Assembly: GCA_004551905.1 (NCBI GenBank)
Contig: SFPL01000077.1
Span: 1-32,534, forward strand
DNA from: Lentisphaeraceae bacterium
Lineage (GTDB): Bacteria; Verrucomicrobiota; Kiritimatiellia; RFP12; UBA1067
Length of the DNA: 32,534 nucleotides
Reading direction: 5' to 3'
Every line of letters starts with the position of its first letter. Position 1 is the stretch's first letter. The notes beneath the pieces are model-generated. The model had not been told where the DNA came from. It worked only from the letters and a program-made list of their open reading frames with translations, and did no database searches. This document shows positions 1 to 7,111 of this stretch, piece by piece. The translations under genes and the position numbers were made by a program.

Positions 1-503
1 GTCTGCGGAACGGAAACAACAACGGGGGATTCAACACCAACAGTATCTCGCTGGAAATCGTCGTCAAACTTTTTGATCGACTGCACGAGTTCGGCGAACG
101 GAATGATGTCATCAATCCGAGTGAATTCCCATTTGCTGTCATACTTGTTTTTTTGACGAAGGAACTCGGAGCGAACACGCCCCGTAACCTCATCAGGATA
201 GACCAGCAATGCCTTTGAAATAGTGGCATCGACCTGCTTTAGTCGATCCGCATCCCATTGCTGTCCTTTAATCCTATCCGTCCGCATCGATGTAGTCGAA
301 AACAAAATCCATCGAGTACGGTCATTAAACTGGATCAAAAAAGGCGCGTAATATTGATCCGGGTTTTCGTACCCGGGTTCACGAGCGCGGAACTCGCGGA
401 TAACCTGTGTTAGATATCCATCGCGTTTCAGGGTACGCAGTTCATCTTCGATGAACGACTGAAAGTCCTTGCCGTGAGCTGCATTAGAATCAATAGTCGG
501 CAT
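1..503 (-). CDS. Hypothetical protein, 3' end outside window (possible nuclease/restriction-type)
   Basis: An open reading frame of 167 codons begins at ATG 503 and runs off the left edge without a stop. It starts MPTIDSNAAHGKDFQ and contains FSTTSMRTDRIKGQQWDA near residues 60-77, in a polar alpha/beta-looking sequence. I do not recognise the family. Conserved-looking charged and Trp residues and the nuclease-like gene just upstream make a restriction or defence role conceivable, but that is inference. The start is chosen because AAGGAA lies about 10 nt upstream. Only 17 nt separate it from the stop of the gene at 521-1033, so the two are probably co-transcribed. The DNA is visibly less GC-rich than the chromosome to the right, as expected for acquired DNA. 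The missing C-terminus prevents judging completeness. Confidence 0.7.
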   Translation of the reverse strand, partial: MPTIDSNAAHGKDFQSFIEDELRTLKRDGYLTQVIREFRAREPGYENPDQYYAPFLIQFNDRTRWILFSTTSMRTDRIKGQQWDADRLKQVDATISKALLVYPDEVTGRVRSEFLRQKNKYDSKWEFTRIDDIIPFAELVQSIKKFDDDFQRDTVGVESPVVVSVPQ

Positions 504-520
504 TATCAGATTTCCTTACT

Positions 521-1033
521 TCATCGATGAGGAATGACGAACTCTGCAATAGCTTCAATATCATCAAGCGGAACCAGCGTGATAATATCCAACCTTGGAG
601 GGAAGCTGTTAGCCCGCCGATATGGAATATAGCAGCACATTGGATTTCTCCCAACAAGAGGCTTCCCCGCGATCTTTCCTTCTATGTAGTTTGCGAGGAC
701 TTCGCGCCGCACAAAGAGAACTTTACCAATACGACGAAAAGCGATGTAAGTAGCTTTCCCGTAAACCCACCCAGGTTTACCAAGGACGTTCATGGTTTCA
801 ATCCACGTATCAACGTCGTTGATGCGAAAATCGTTACGACGGATCTTCTTCAATCCCTTGACATCGACACCAAGCGAAGTAGTTGTGCCATTAGGCGTCC
901 ACCAGAAATCCACATGATTCTGAATGTCGTCTTCTGACGATGATGGCTCGATCTTGCCTCCTTTTGAGGCGAGGAGAAGCTTGGCTACAAAAGCTTCGTC
1001 CACACGGCCGACAGCTACAAATCCTTCAAACAT
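521..1033 (-). CDS. PD-(D/E)XK nuclease-like small protein
   Basis: A 170-aa protein starting at ATG 1033, with GGAGG about 7 nt upstream. After an N-terminal helix with acidic residues (EPSSSEDD), it has HVDFWW near residues 41-46 and GVDVKG near 55-60. An Asp followed about 15 residues later by an Asp-x-Lys triad on a predicted strand is the hallmark of the PD-(D/E)XK fold. The C-terminal half has aromatic beta-rich segments and no membrane segment. Phage and defence islands carry such small nuclease-like proteins, some structural or anti-defence rather than catalytic. It is probably the first gene of a two-gene unit with 1-503 and lies in the mobile element. The fold is a motif-based inference; substrate and role are unknown. 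Confidence 0.7.
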   Translation of the reverse strand: MFEGFVAVGRVDEAFVAKLLLASKGGKIEPSSSEDDIQNHVDFWWTPNGTTTSLGVDVKGLKKIRRNDFRINDVDTWIETMNVLGKPGWVYGKATYIAFRRIGKVLFVRREVLANYIEGKIAGKPLVGRNPMCCYIPYRRANSFPPRLDIITLVPLDDIEAIAEFVIPHR

Positions 1034-1143
1034 CGAAGCACCTCCGATCTTAAAAGGATTTTATGCAACACACAAACAGCCACACCCATAACGGGCGAGA
1101 CTTCATCGATTTTGTGTATATTCTGCCATAAAATCACCCATAT

Positions 1144-1152
1144 ATTATATCA
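1144..1152 (-). promoter_or_regulatory. Possible extended -10 promoter for the 1033->1 gene pair
   Basis: On the minus strand this reads TGATATAAT, an extended -10 like those found before several other genes in the window. It lies about 110 nt upstream of ATG 1033. No clear -35 is visible. The local AT-richness makes chance occurrence possible. Confidence 0.4.
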
Positions 1153-1238
1153 AATTCGCAGTCGGAATAATAGTCTGCAAATAGCCGCATTTGGATGGGC
1201 GGGGGGAACTTAAGGGATACAGTTGGCATCTGCGAGAC

Positions 1239-1266
1239 AAAAAGACCCCCCGACTTATCGGGGGAT
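1239..1266 (-). terminator. Rho-independent terminator after the serine recombinase
   Basis: Reading leftward, arms CCCCCGA and TCGGGGG (1264-1258 and 1253-1247) enclose a 4-nt loop and are followed within 3 nt by TTTTT. It lies 35 nt beyond the recombinase stop and closes the 3504->1302 unit. Confidence 0.85.
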
Positions 1267-1301
1267 TCTAATCAGAACAACTCTCTTTGAAGACCGCTGC
1301 G

Positions 1302-2927
1302 CTAAATCCCCATCTGGCGGTGCTGTTCAGCCCACAGAGGGGACGTCGCTTTCATGAGCATGGTCACGGATGCCTTGTCGATCCGTCCGTCCAGGACCGC
1401 CTCCACGATGTCTGGGGAGAGGAACGGGAGCTGGGTCACGCGGGCGAGGTACGAGCGCGAAAGCCCGATGGTATCCGCCAGCTCGTTCTTGGTATGGTAT
1501 GTCCCCGAGGTCAGCAGCTCAAGCCATTGGTGCGTCTTGACGAGCATCAGCCCCGTCGCCATTTCGGATGACTCGTCGGCATCCCCGCCCGCCCCATCCT
1601 CCTTCTGAACGACGATGCAACGCCGCCCCATGTTGACCTTCAGCTTGCACGGTGTCTCGATGACGCGACCGCCAACCGTCAGCGAAATCCGCACCCGATC
1701 CTCCCAAACCGTCACTTCCTTCACCAGAAGCGCGACAAGGCGGCTACGTTCGCTCGACACGAGCCGCGCCCAGAACCCCGCCAAGTCCTCCGTCTCGCGC
1801 AGGAATGCCGCTTCTCGCGCCGAATCACCGCCGCTGACGGCCTTCACAACCTCCGGGTCGCGAAGAACGCCTCCAAGTTGCTCAAATACGAACTTCTCGA
1901 TGACATCGGCGGGGATCGCGCCGAGGGGGCATTCGCGTTCGCTCCGCTTGGAATCCTTCGTGCAGCGGTAGTAGATGTACTTCCGGTACTTGTTGCCCTT
2001 GTAATTCGCGTAGATCGCGCCCATCGCGCCGCCGCAGGTGCCGCATTTGAGGATGCCGCGAAGGATCGCCGTGGTCTCGCGGCGCGGCGCATCGCCCGGA
2101 TCGGGGTGGTTCTCGTCAAAGATCTTCTGCACCTTGTCCCAAATCGCCTTGTCGACTATCGCGTCAAATCGGCCCTTGAACATCTCGCCCGTGCGGGCGG
2201 AGCGGATTCTGCCGATGTAGGTGCAGTTCCTCAATATGCGCGTCACCTGCCGTGGCTTCCACTTGCCCCCGCACCCGTTGCGCAGTCCAAGCGAGTTCAA
2301 CTCGCGGCAGACCTGGAGCGCGGAGCCGGTCGCGACGTACCGCCGAAATATCCGTTTCACGGTCTCGGATGCCTGCGCGTCAACAACGAGGTTCTTGTTT
2401 TCGAGCCGATAGCCGAACGGCGTAGGCCCGCCGACCCAGAGGCCTTTCTTTATTGTCGCGTAGATCTTGTCGCGGATTCTGTCGGAACATATCTCGCGCT
2501 CGAATTGCGCGAAGGAGAAGAGGATGCCGAGCATCATGCGTCCGGCGGCGGACGATGTGTCGATTTGCTGCGTGACCGAGACGAAGCTGACCCCATGCTT
2601 CTCGAAGAGCTTGGAGAGGTCGGCGAAGTCGCATAGCGAACGGGAGAGTCGGTCGATCTTGTACACGACCACGATGTTGACCCGCCCCGCCACGATGTCG
2701 GCCTGCAGTTCGCGAAGCCCCGGACGGTTCACGTTGCCGCCGGAGTAGCCGCCGTCATCATACCGCTTCGGGATGATCTCCCAGCCGTTGGCGGCCTGAC
2801 TTCTGATGTATGCGCTGCAGGCATCGTACTGCGCGTCGAGGGTGTTGTATTCCTTCTCCAATCCCTCCTCGGTGCTCTTGCGCGTGTAGATCGCGCACAT
2901 CATTTTCCGTTGATCCGAATTCATCAT
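1302..2927 (-). CDS. Large serine recombinase (site-specific integrase)
   Basis: A 541-aa large serine recombinase. Near the N-terminus YTRKS supplies the catalytic serine (Ser18); YKIDRLSR (about 90-97) and FEREICSDRI (about 142-151) are the conserved Arg-containing motifs of the resolvase domain. A recombinase domain follows, with GPTPFGYRL and a zinc beta-ribbon (Cys295/298 and Cys322/333 by my count), then a C-terminal ParB/KorB-like helix-turn-helix (ELADTIGLSRSYLARV). Such enzymes integrate and excise elements through short att sites. An upstream in-frame start at 2957 exists, but ATG 2927 has a GGAG 5 nt upstream and forms an ATGA overlap with the DUF2924 stop, indicating translational coupling. 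A terminator follows. No frameshift or missing catalytic residue is visible, so it should be active. Confidence 0.93.
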   Translation of the reverse strand: MMNSDQRKMMCAIYTRKSTEEGLEKEYNTLDAQYDACSAYIRSQAANGWEIIPKRYDDGGYSGGNVNRPGLRELQADIVAGRVNIVVVYKIDRLSRSLCDFADLSKLFEKHGVSFVSVTQQIDTSSAAGRMMLGILFSFAQFEREICSDRIRDKIYATIKKGLWVGGPTPFGYRLENKNLVVDAQASETVKRIFRRYVATGSALQVCRELNSLGLRNGCGGKWKPRQVTRILRNCTYIGRIRSARTGEMFKGRFDAIVDKAIWDKVQKIFDENHPDPGDAPRRETTAILRGILKCGTCGGAMGAIYANYKGNKYRKYIYYRCTKDSKRSERECPLGAIPADVIEKFVFEQLGGVLRDPEVVKAVSGGDSAREAAFLRETEDLAGFWARLVSSERSRLVALLVKEVTVWEDRVRISLTVGGRVIETPCKLKVNMGRRCIVVQKEDGAGGDADESSEMATGLMLVKTHQWLELLTSGTYHTKNELADTIGLSRSYLARVTQLPFLSPDIVEAVLDGRIDKASVTMLMKATSPLWAEQHRQMGI

Positions 2928-3349
2928 TTCACTCCAAAGAAGAGTTTGCCGTTCCATTGAGTGCCCGTGATCGCACGGGCAACGCCGGAGAGGGAACGGT
3001 ACATCACGCCCTTGTATTCGTACCGACCGTCCTCGCGGATAATCACCTCATGCCGTTCTCCCTTCCACTCGCGGAAGAGCCGCGCCCCCGGCATGACCTC
3101 GCGTTCGACCGGACGCAGACGGGCAGGAAGGTCGCCTCGCCCCTCGAGCTTCGCCTTGGTCACCTCGCTCAAGGACATCCCGTAGAACCGCTCCTGCATC
3201 CTGTAGGCGATGACCGAGCGGAGAATGCCGCTGATCTGGCATTTGGCCATGTCGGAAAGATACTCGCGGTAACGCCTGTGGAGTGCGCGGGCGTCGAAAC
3301 CCTCCAGGGCGTTTATCTCGTCGATCATCGTCTGTGGCAGATCCTTCAT
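2924..3349 (-). CDS. DUF2924 domain protein, recombinase partner
   Basis: A 141-aa protein matching DUF2924, a family commonly encoded beside large serine recombinases. The C-terminal signature is clear: GARLFREWKGERHEVIIRED, then YKGVMYRSLSGVARAITGTQ and WNGKLFFG (about residues 88-139). The N-terminal half is helical and Arg-rich. Its biochemical role is not established; the fixed neighbourhood suggests it binds DNA or modulates the recombinase. ATG 3349 is preferred to the upstream start at 3403 because AAGGAG lies 7 nt before it. It follows the 47-aa ORF by 11 nt and overlaps the recombinase start by 4 nt, so all three look like one transcript. Confidence 0.9.
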   Translation of the reverse strand: MKDLPQTMIDEINALEGFDARALHRRYREYLSDMAKCQISGILRSVIAYRMQERFYGMSLSEVTKAKLEGRGDLPARLRPVEREVMPGARLFREWKGERHEVIIREDGRYEYKGVMYRSLSGVARAITGTQWNGKLFFGVK

Positions 3350-3360
3350 GCGATTTCTCC

Positions 3361-3504
3361 TTAATGCATCGACAGTATGCCGTAATGATCGCCGTGATAG
3401 CAAGCGGCTTTAGCATCATTTTCAATGCGCTCCATAACGCCCTGCAGAAGCCATGCAAGGCGTTCGAGCCGCTCGTGATCCGTAAGAGTTCCATTCGCTG
3501 CCAT
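3361..3504 (-). CDS. 47-aa small ORF heading the recombinase operon
   Basis: A 47-codon ORF on the minus strand from ATG 3504 to TAA 3361, beginning MAANGTLTDHERLERLAWLL. A strong AAGGAAAAGG ribosome-binding site lies just upstream, and the TAA is immediately followed by the AAGGAG used by the DUF2924 gene. The sequence is amphipathic and helical (DHERLERLAWLLQGVMERIE), with a short His/Cys-containing tail. I recognise no family. Tight spacing and a good ribosome-binding site support a real gene. A role as a recombinase accessory or directionality factor is a guess from position only. Confidence 0.65.
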   Translation of the reverse strand: MAANGTLTDHERLERLAWLLQGVMERIENDAKAACYHGDHYGILSMH

Positions 3505-3791
3505 AACCTTTTCCTTTCTGATGATGGTTATTGCCGCAGCGCGGTTTTTCTCGGTAAAGTTTTCGGGTTATTTGTGTGTGAATCTGCACACCATTCTCTA
3601 AACGAAGTCGGGACATACCGCGCCAAAAATCGCCCCGAATGTCGCGCAGACCCCTGTAAACATTGGGCGAAGCGCAGAATGTCACTATGACATTCCGCGC
3701 AGAGAATCCGGCGAGAACGAGGGCAGAATCGACGCGGGAGTATTACGAAAATGCGCCAAACAGAGAATGGCCGCAAGCCCTTGAAATGACG

Positions 3792-3817
3792 AAAACCCCC
3801 AAATTACTGGGGGTTTA
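3792..3817 (-). terminator. Hairpin terminator downstream of tRNA-Pro
   Basis: Arms AAACCCCCA and TGGGGGTTT (3793-3801 and 3808-3816) form a 9-bp stem with a 6-nt loop. Read leftward it ends in TTTT and lies about 55 nt past the tRNA 3' end, so it probably terminates the tRNA transcript. Because the stem is symmetrical it may also act in the other direction. Confidence 0.6.
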
Positions 3818-3831
3818 TCGGGATATACATT

Positions 3832-3856
3832 ACAGAGAAATTCTCTGATTCTCTGT
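3832..3856. repeat. CAGAGAA palindrome plus repeated half-site (candidate att/recombinase site)
   Basis: CAGAGAA-A-TTCTCTG (3833-3847) is a perfect 7-bp-arm palindrome, and TTCTCTG is repeated once more at 3849-3855. It lies 17-41 nt beyond the tRNA-Pro 3' end. Serine-recombinase att sites are short and partly palindromic, so this is a candidate core, unproven. Confidence 0.35.
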
Positions 3857-3872
3857 TTGTTGTGTTTTCAAG

Positions 3873-3949
<77 letters not shown>

Positions 3950-3963
3950 CTGATTAGTCGCGT

Positions 3964-3972
3964 ATTATACCA
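3964..3972 (-). promoter_or_regulatory. tRNA-Pro promoter, extended -10
   Basis: Minus-strand TGGTATAAT with the -10 hexamer at 3969-3964, ending 14 nt before the tRNA 5' end at 3949. It is identical to the promoters before the citrate synthase, 808-aa and 3630-aa genes. No good -35 is visible, as expected for an extended -10 promoter. Confidence 0.75.
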
Positions 3973-4000
3973 TAAATGGGACGGCTCGGGATTCCCTCCC

Positions 4001-5335
4001 TCAGCCCAGCGCGAGACCGCGGCGGACGAGGTCGGCGGCGTCAAGCGCGTAGGCCGGGTCGATCTCGAGCGGCATCGAGTCCGGCACCTTCACCCCGGCG
4101 GCGGCGAGCATCCTCGCCCACTTCACGCGCAGGTCGGCGCGGCAGGTCGCCGGCGAGTCGCTCCCCTCGGCGTTCTTCACCGGCGAGAACTCGTCCTTCT
4201 GCGCGAAGGCGAGAAACGCCGCGCGGCGCGCGTTGGGGAGGATGTCGAAGATGAACTTCTCGAACTTGTAGCCGTTGGGCTCCGCGGGCTTAACCACCTT
4301 GCCGCCGGCCATGTACGGAATCTTCTTGAACGCCAGGTGGAGCGGCATCGCCTTCGCCGCCTCGCGCGCCAGGAACGCGCGGTCGAAGACGTGGATCGCC
4401 GGCGAGCCGTAGAGGTAGTAGAGCTTGCCGCCCTTCTTGCGCAGGCACTGCTCCTTCGTCATCTCGGTGTACTCGACCATGCGGTAGCGCCCGCCGACGA
4501 GCATCGGCATGCCCACCTTCTCGAACGGGTCGCGCTTGGCGCAGAGCTTGAGCGAGTACTCGCTCCGCTCGAGCACGTGGTAGCCGACGAACGCCGGGTC
4601 GGCGATCTCGACGAGCGGGTTGTCGACCTGGAAGAAGAACACCGACTTGATGCCGCGGCGCTTCATGTCGTCGAGCGCGCCGGAGCGCTTCAGCGCGGCG
4701 AGGAGCCCGCCGTGGCCGTCCGGGCTCATGAAGATGTGGCCGGGCGCGTCGAGGATGATCTTGCCGTCCTTGGTCATCCCCGGCCACATGCCCTGAGTGA
4801 AGAAGAAGACGTCCTTCGGGTCGAGGCCGAAGTAGCCGTTCGCGCGGAAGCACTCTACCGTCGCCGCGTTGTTGGCCTCGCTCGTCATCACGTAGAACGG
4901 AATCGGCCTGCCGTAGCGGCGCGAGCGCGCGAGGATCTTGCGCGCGTGGAAGTGGAAGAGCGGCGCGCCGGTGACGGGGCCGATCGAGTAGCAGCCCTTG
5001 GGGCCGTCGTAGCCGAGGCGCGAGCCCTGGCCGCCGGCGACGAGCAGCGCCGCGACGCGCCCGGCCTTGAGCTCGCGCTCGCCCGCCGCGACCGCGCGCG
5101 CAAGCGCCGCGCCCTTCAGCTCGGCCACCTTCGGGGCGAGCCCGCGCGAGGTGTCGACCGCCGCCGCAGCGCCGCCCCTGAGCGCGGCCGCGCAGGCCTT
5201 GACGCTCTTCGGGTCGATTGCCGCGACCTGGGCGAGCAGCGCGGAGCGCTCCGCCTTCGAAAGCCCCTTCCAGTATTCGAGCACATGCTCCTGGCCGCAG
5301 GCCGCGAGCCGCTGCTTAGCTTCGGCGAGATTCAT
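4001..5335 (-). CDS. UDP-N-acetylglucosamine/UDP-sugar pyrophosphorylase (UDPGP family)
   Basis: A 444-aa nucleotidyltransferase of the UAP1/UDPGP family, which makes a UDP-sugar and pyrophosphate from UTP and a sugar-1-phosphate. The nucleotide-binding motif LLVAGGQGSRLGYDGPKG spans about residues 97-114. PDGHGG (205-210) and FFFQVDNPLVEIADP (233-247) match the family's substrate- and metal-binding segments. The resemblance is to eukaryote-type UAP1/AGX rather than bacterial GlmU, so UDP-GlcNAc, UDP-GalNAc or UDP-glucose are all possible products. Longer upstream starts exist, but ATG 5335 has GGAGGAGGAGG just before it and avoids overlapping the zinc-ribbon gene. It ends 51 nt from the tRNA gene. 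It follows FmdB by 20 nt and is probably co-transcribed with it and citrate synthase. Confidence 0.9.
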   Translation of the reverse strand: MNLAEAKQRLAACGQEHVLEYWKGLSKAERSALLAQVAAIDPKSVKACAAALRGGAAAAVDTSRGLAPKVAELKGAALARAVAAGERELKAGRVAALLVAGGQGSRLGYDGPKGCYSIGPVTGAPLFHFHARKILARSRRYGRPIPFYVMTSEANNAATVECFRANGYFGLDPKDVFFFTQGMWPGMTKDGKIILDAPGHIFMSPDGHGGLLAALKRSGALDDMKRRGIKSVFFFQVDNPLVEIADPAFVGYHVLERSEYSLKLCAKRDPFEKVGMPMLVGGRYRMVEYTEMTKEQCLRKKGGKLYYLYGSPAIHVFDRAFLAREAAKAMPLHLAFKKIPYMAGGKVVKPAEPNGYKFEKFIFDILPNARRAAFLAFAQKDEFSPVKNAEGSDSPATCRADLRVKWARMLAAAGVKVPDSMPLEIDPAYALDAADLVRRGLALG

Positions 5336-5355
5336 TTTTCCTCCTCCTCCTCTTT

Positions 5356-5607
5356 TCAGTACATCTTCTCGTATTCGCCGCGGCCGACGCGCTTGAGCGA
5401 GTGGAAGCCGGCGCGCTTGGCGCGGTAGTTGAGGTCGGTCTGCGAACGGCCGAGCCCCGGCGCCTGGATCACCCTGAAGACCGGCGCGCCGCAGTCCGGG
5501 CAGCTCTCCAGCTTCGCGTCGTGGATCGACTGCGAAACCTCGAAGCCGCCGCGGCAGCGTCCGCACGCGCGCTTGGCGTCCCTTGCCTCGTAGACGTAGA
5601 TCGGCAT
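5356..5607 (-). CDS. FmdB-family zinc ribbon protein
   Basis: An 83-aa protein beginning MPIYVYEA, typical of the FmdB/CxxC_CxxC_SSSS family, with two zinc-binding pairs: CGRC (residues 15-18) and CPDC (36-39). The N-terminal beta-strands and single zinc ribbon fit a small regulatory or adaptor protein. The function of most family members is unknown. The tail (LGRSQTDLNYRAKR and on) is basic. It starts 13 nt after the citrate synthase stop and lacks a clear Shine-Dalgarno, so it probably depends on translational coupling. It is followed 20 nt later by the pyrophosphorylase gene. Confidence 0.88.
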   Translation of the reverse strand: MPIYVYEARDAKRACGRCRGGFEVSQSIHDAKLESCPDCGAPVFRVIQAPGLGRSQTDLNYRAKRAGFHSLKRVGRGEYEKMY

Positions 5608-5620
5608 CGCGCGCGCCCGG

Positions 5621-6979
5621 CTACCGCCGGTTCTTGAGCGGGACGTAGGTGCGCGGACGGAAGATCGGCTTGTAGGCCGGGCGGATGATCGGCCCGGCGT
5701 TCACCAGCTCCTCCATCCGGTGCGCGCACCACGAGACGCAGCGGGCGACCGCGAACAGCGGCGTGTAGAGGTCCTTCGGGATGCCGAGCATGTCATAGAC
5801 GAAGCCGGAGTAGAGGTCGACGTTGGCGCACACGTCCTCCGCGCGCGGATGGCGCTTGCGCACGATCGCCGGACCCAGCTCCTCTATCGCCTCGAAGAGC
5901 TTCATCTCGTCCGTCCGCCGCTTCTCCCTCGCCAGCGCCTCGGCCTTTGCCTTGAGCATCTGCGCGCGCGGGTCGGACACCGTGTAGACCGCGTGGCCGA
6001 GGCCGTAGATGAGGCCCGAGCCGTCCCCGGCCTTGCGGTCGGCGATGCGCTCGAGGTACTTCGCCACCGCGTCGCTGTTGCGCCAGTCCTTCACGTTGGA
6101 CTTGATCTCGTCTATCTGCCGCATGACCCGGAGGTTGGCGCCGCCGTGCCGCGAGCCCTTGAGGGAGAGGATCGACGCCGCGACCGACGAGTAGAGGTCG
6201 GAATGGGCGGAGGTGACGACGTGGGTGGTGAAGGACGAGTTGTTGCCGCCGCCGTGCTCGGCGTGCAGGATCAGCGCCAGGTCCAGCGTCTCCGCCTCGA
6301 GCCTGGTGTAGCGCCCGCTCTCGCGCGTGAGCATGAGGACGTTCTCGGCGGTCGACTTCGTCGGGTCGGGGTTGCGGATCATCAGCGAGCCGCCGTCGTG
6401 GTAGTGGGCCTTCGCCTGGTAGGCGTAGGCGGCGATGGTCGGAATCGCGCCGATGAGGTCAATGGACTGCGCGAGGCAGGTCTCGAGCGACAGGTCGTCG
6501 GGCGAGGCGCTGGAGTCATAGGCGTAGGCGAAGAGCACCGCGCGGGCGAGCGCATTCATGAGGTCCTTCGGCGGGTGCTTCATGATCGCGTTCTCCTTGA
6601 AGCCGTCGGAGAGCTTGCGGTGGGCGCCGATGCGGTTCTTCCAGTCGATGAGCTCACGCGCCGTAGGCAGCTCGCCGAAGAGGAGCAGGTACGCGGTCTC
6701 CTCGTAGCCGAACCGGTGCTCGCGGCGGTCGGCCTGCACGATGTCGCGCACGTTGATGCCGCGGTAGTACAGCTCGCCCGGCACCGCGCGCCGCTCGCCT
6801 TCGTCCATCACGTAGCCGTGCACGTTGCCGATTGTGGTAAGCCCCACCAGCACACCGATGCCGGTGTCGTCGCGCAAACCCCGCTTGACCCCGTACTTGC
6901 GGTAGAGGGACGGGTCGATGTAGTCCTCCGCCCGTACCTTCTCCGCCTGGGTCCTCAACCATTTCTTATTATCCGACAT
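5621..6979 (-). CDS. gltA: Citrate synthase
   Basis: A 452-aa citrate synthase, condensing acetyl-CoA and oxaloacetate at the entry to the TCA cycle. Catalytic residues can be placed by motif: His278 in GSRHGGANL, His329 in GLGHAVYTVSDPR, and Asp388 in NVDLYSG. LILHAEHGGGNNSSF (236-250) is the conserved core, and GELYYRGINVRDI (68-80) the N-terminal signature. The length is normal. A 2-methylcitrate synthase activity cannot be excluded from sequence alone. No Shine-Dalgarno precedes ATG 6979; instead TGGTATAAT ends 9 nt before it, suggesting a leaderless mRNA. It is the first gene of a probable unit with the FmdB protein and the UDP-sugar pyrophosphorylase. Confidence 0.95.
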   Translation of the reverse strand: MSDNKKWLRTQAEKVRAEDYIDPSLYRKYGVKRGLRDDTGIGVLVGLTTIGNVHGYVMDEGERRAVPGELYYRGINVRDIVQADRREHRFGYEETAYLLLFGELPTARELIDWKNRIGAHRKLSDGFKENAIMKHPPKDLMNALARAVLFAYAYDSSASPDDLSLETCLAQSIDLIGAIPTIAAYAYQAKAHYHDGGSLMIRNPDPTKSTAENVLMLTRESGRYTRLEAETLDLALILHAEHGGGNNSSFTTHVVTSAHSDLYSSVAASILSLKGSRHGGANLRVMRQIDEIKSNVKDWRNSDAVAKYLERIADRKAGDGSGLIYGLGHAVYTVSDPRAQMLKAKAEALAREKRRTDEMKLFEAIEELGPAIVRKRHPRAEDVCANVDLYSGFVYDMLGIPKDLYTPLFAVARCVSWCAHRMEELVNAGPIIRPAYKPIFRPRTYVPLKNRR

Positions 6980-6988
6980 AATGAGTGA

Positions 6989-6997
6989 ATTATACCA
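6989..6997 (-). promoter_or_regulatory. Citrate synthase promoter, extended -10, leaderless
   Basis: Minus-strand TGGTATAAT, followed by 9 nt (TCACTCATT) and the ATG. Transcription starting about 7 nt after the hexamer would give a 5' leader of only 2-3 nt. No ribosome-binding site fits in that space. Confidence 0.75.
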
Positions 6998-7111
6998 AAA
7001 ACGTGGCCATGGCGCAAATCGGGTGTGGGGCCGACGTGCGGCCGACGCATTAAAAGCCGATTCTTCCCCTGCTTGCTGGCTGCTGGTTGCTGGAATACTT
7101 TCGATAGGGAA

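Larger units (their letters stand above)
3505..3872. other. Element/chromosome boundary region without convincing genes
   Basis: These 368 bases hold no ORF with a credible ribosome-binding site. They contain a spaced inverted repeat GTGTG(6)CACAC at 3576-3591, about 70 nt upstream of the small ORF and possibly an operator; several scattered CAGA(GA)AT motifs between 3677 and 3768; the hairpin at 3792-3817; and the CAGAGAA palindrome at 3832-3856. The attachment site of the element most probably lies here, between recombinase operon and tRNA-Pro, but the partner att site is outside the window. Confidence 0.5.

Noticed and set aside
2928..2957. Upstream start (2957) for the serine recombinase
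   Set aside because: ATG 2927 has a well-placed GGAG and ATGA coupling to the upstream stop; the added residues are not family-like.
3422..3685. 87-codon minus-strand frame overlapping the 47-aa ORF
   Set aside because: The overlapping 47-aa ORF has a better ribosome-binding site and exact spacing to DUF2924; this frame looks like a shadow.
3663..3848. 61-codon plus-strand frame between the recombinase operon and tRNA-Pro
   Set aside because: No ribosome-binding site, it spans the terminator hairpin, and the composition is not protein-like.
7040..7110. GGCCG/CGGCC stem and 'gctggctgctggttgctgg' after the SGNH gene as a terminator
   Set aside because: No T-run follows the stem; the latter may be another short repeat, but a single copy is not enough to claim a family.
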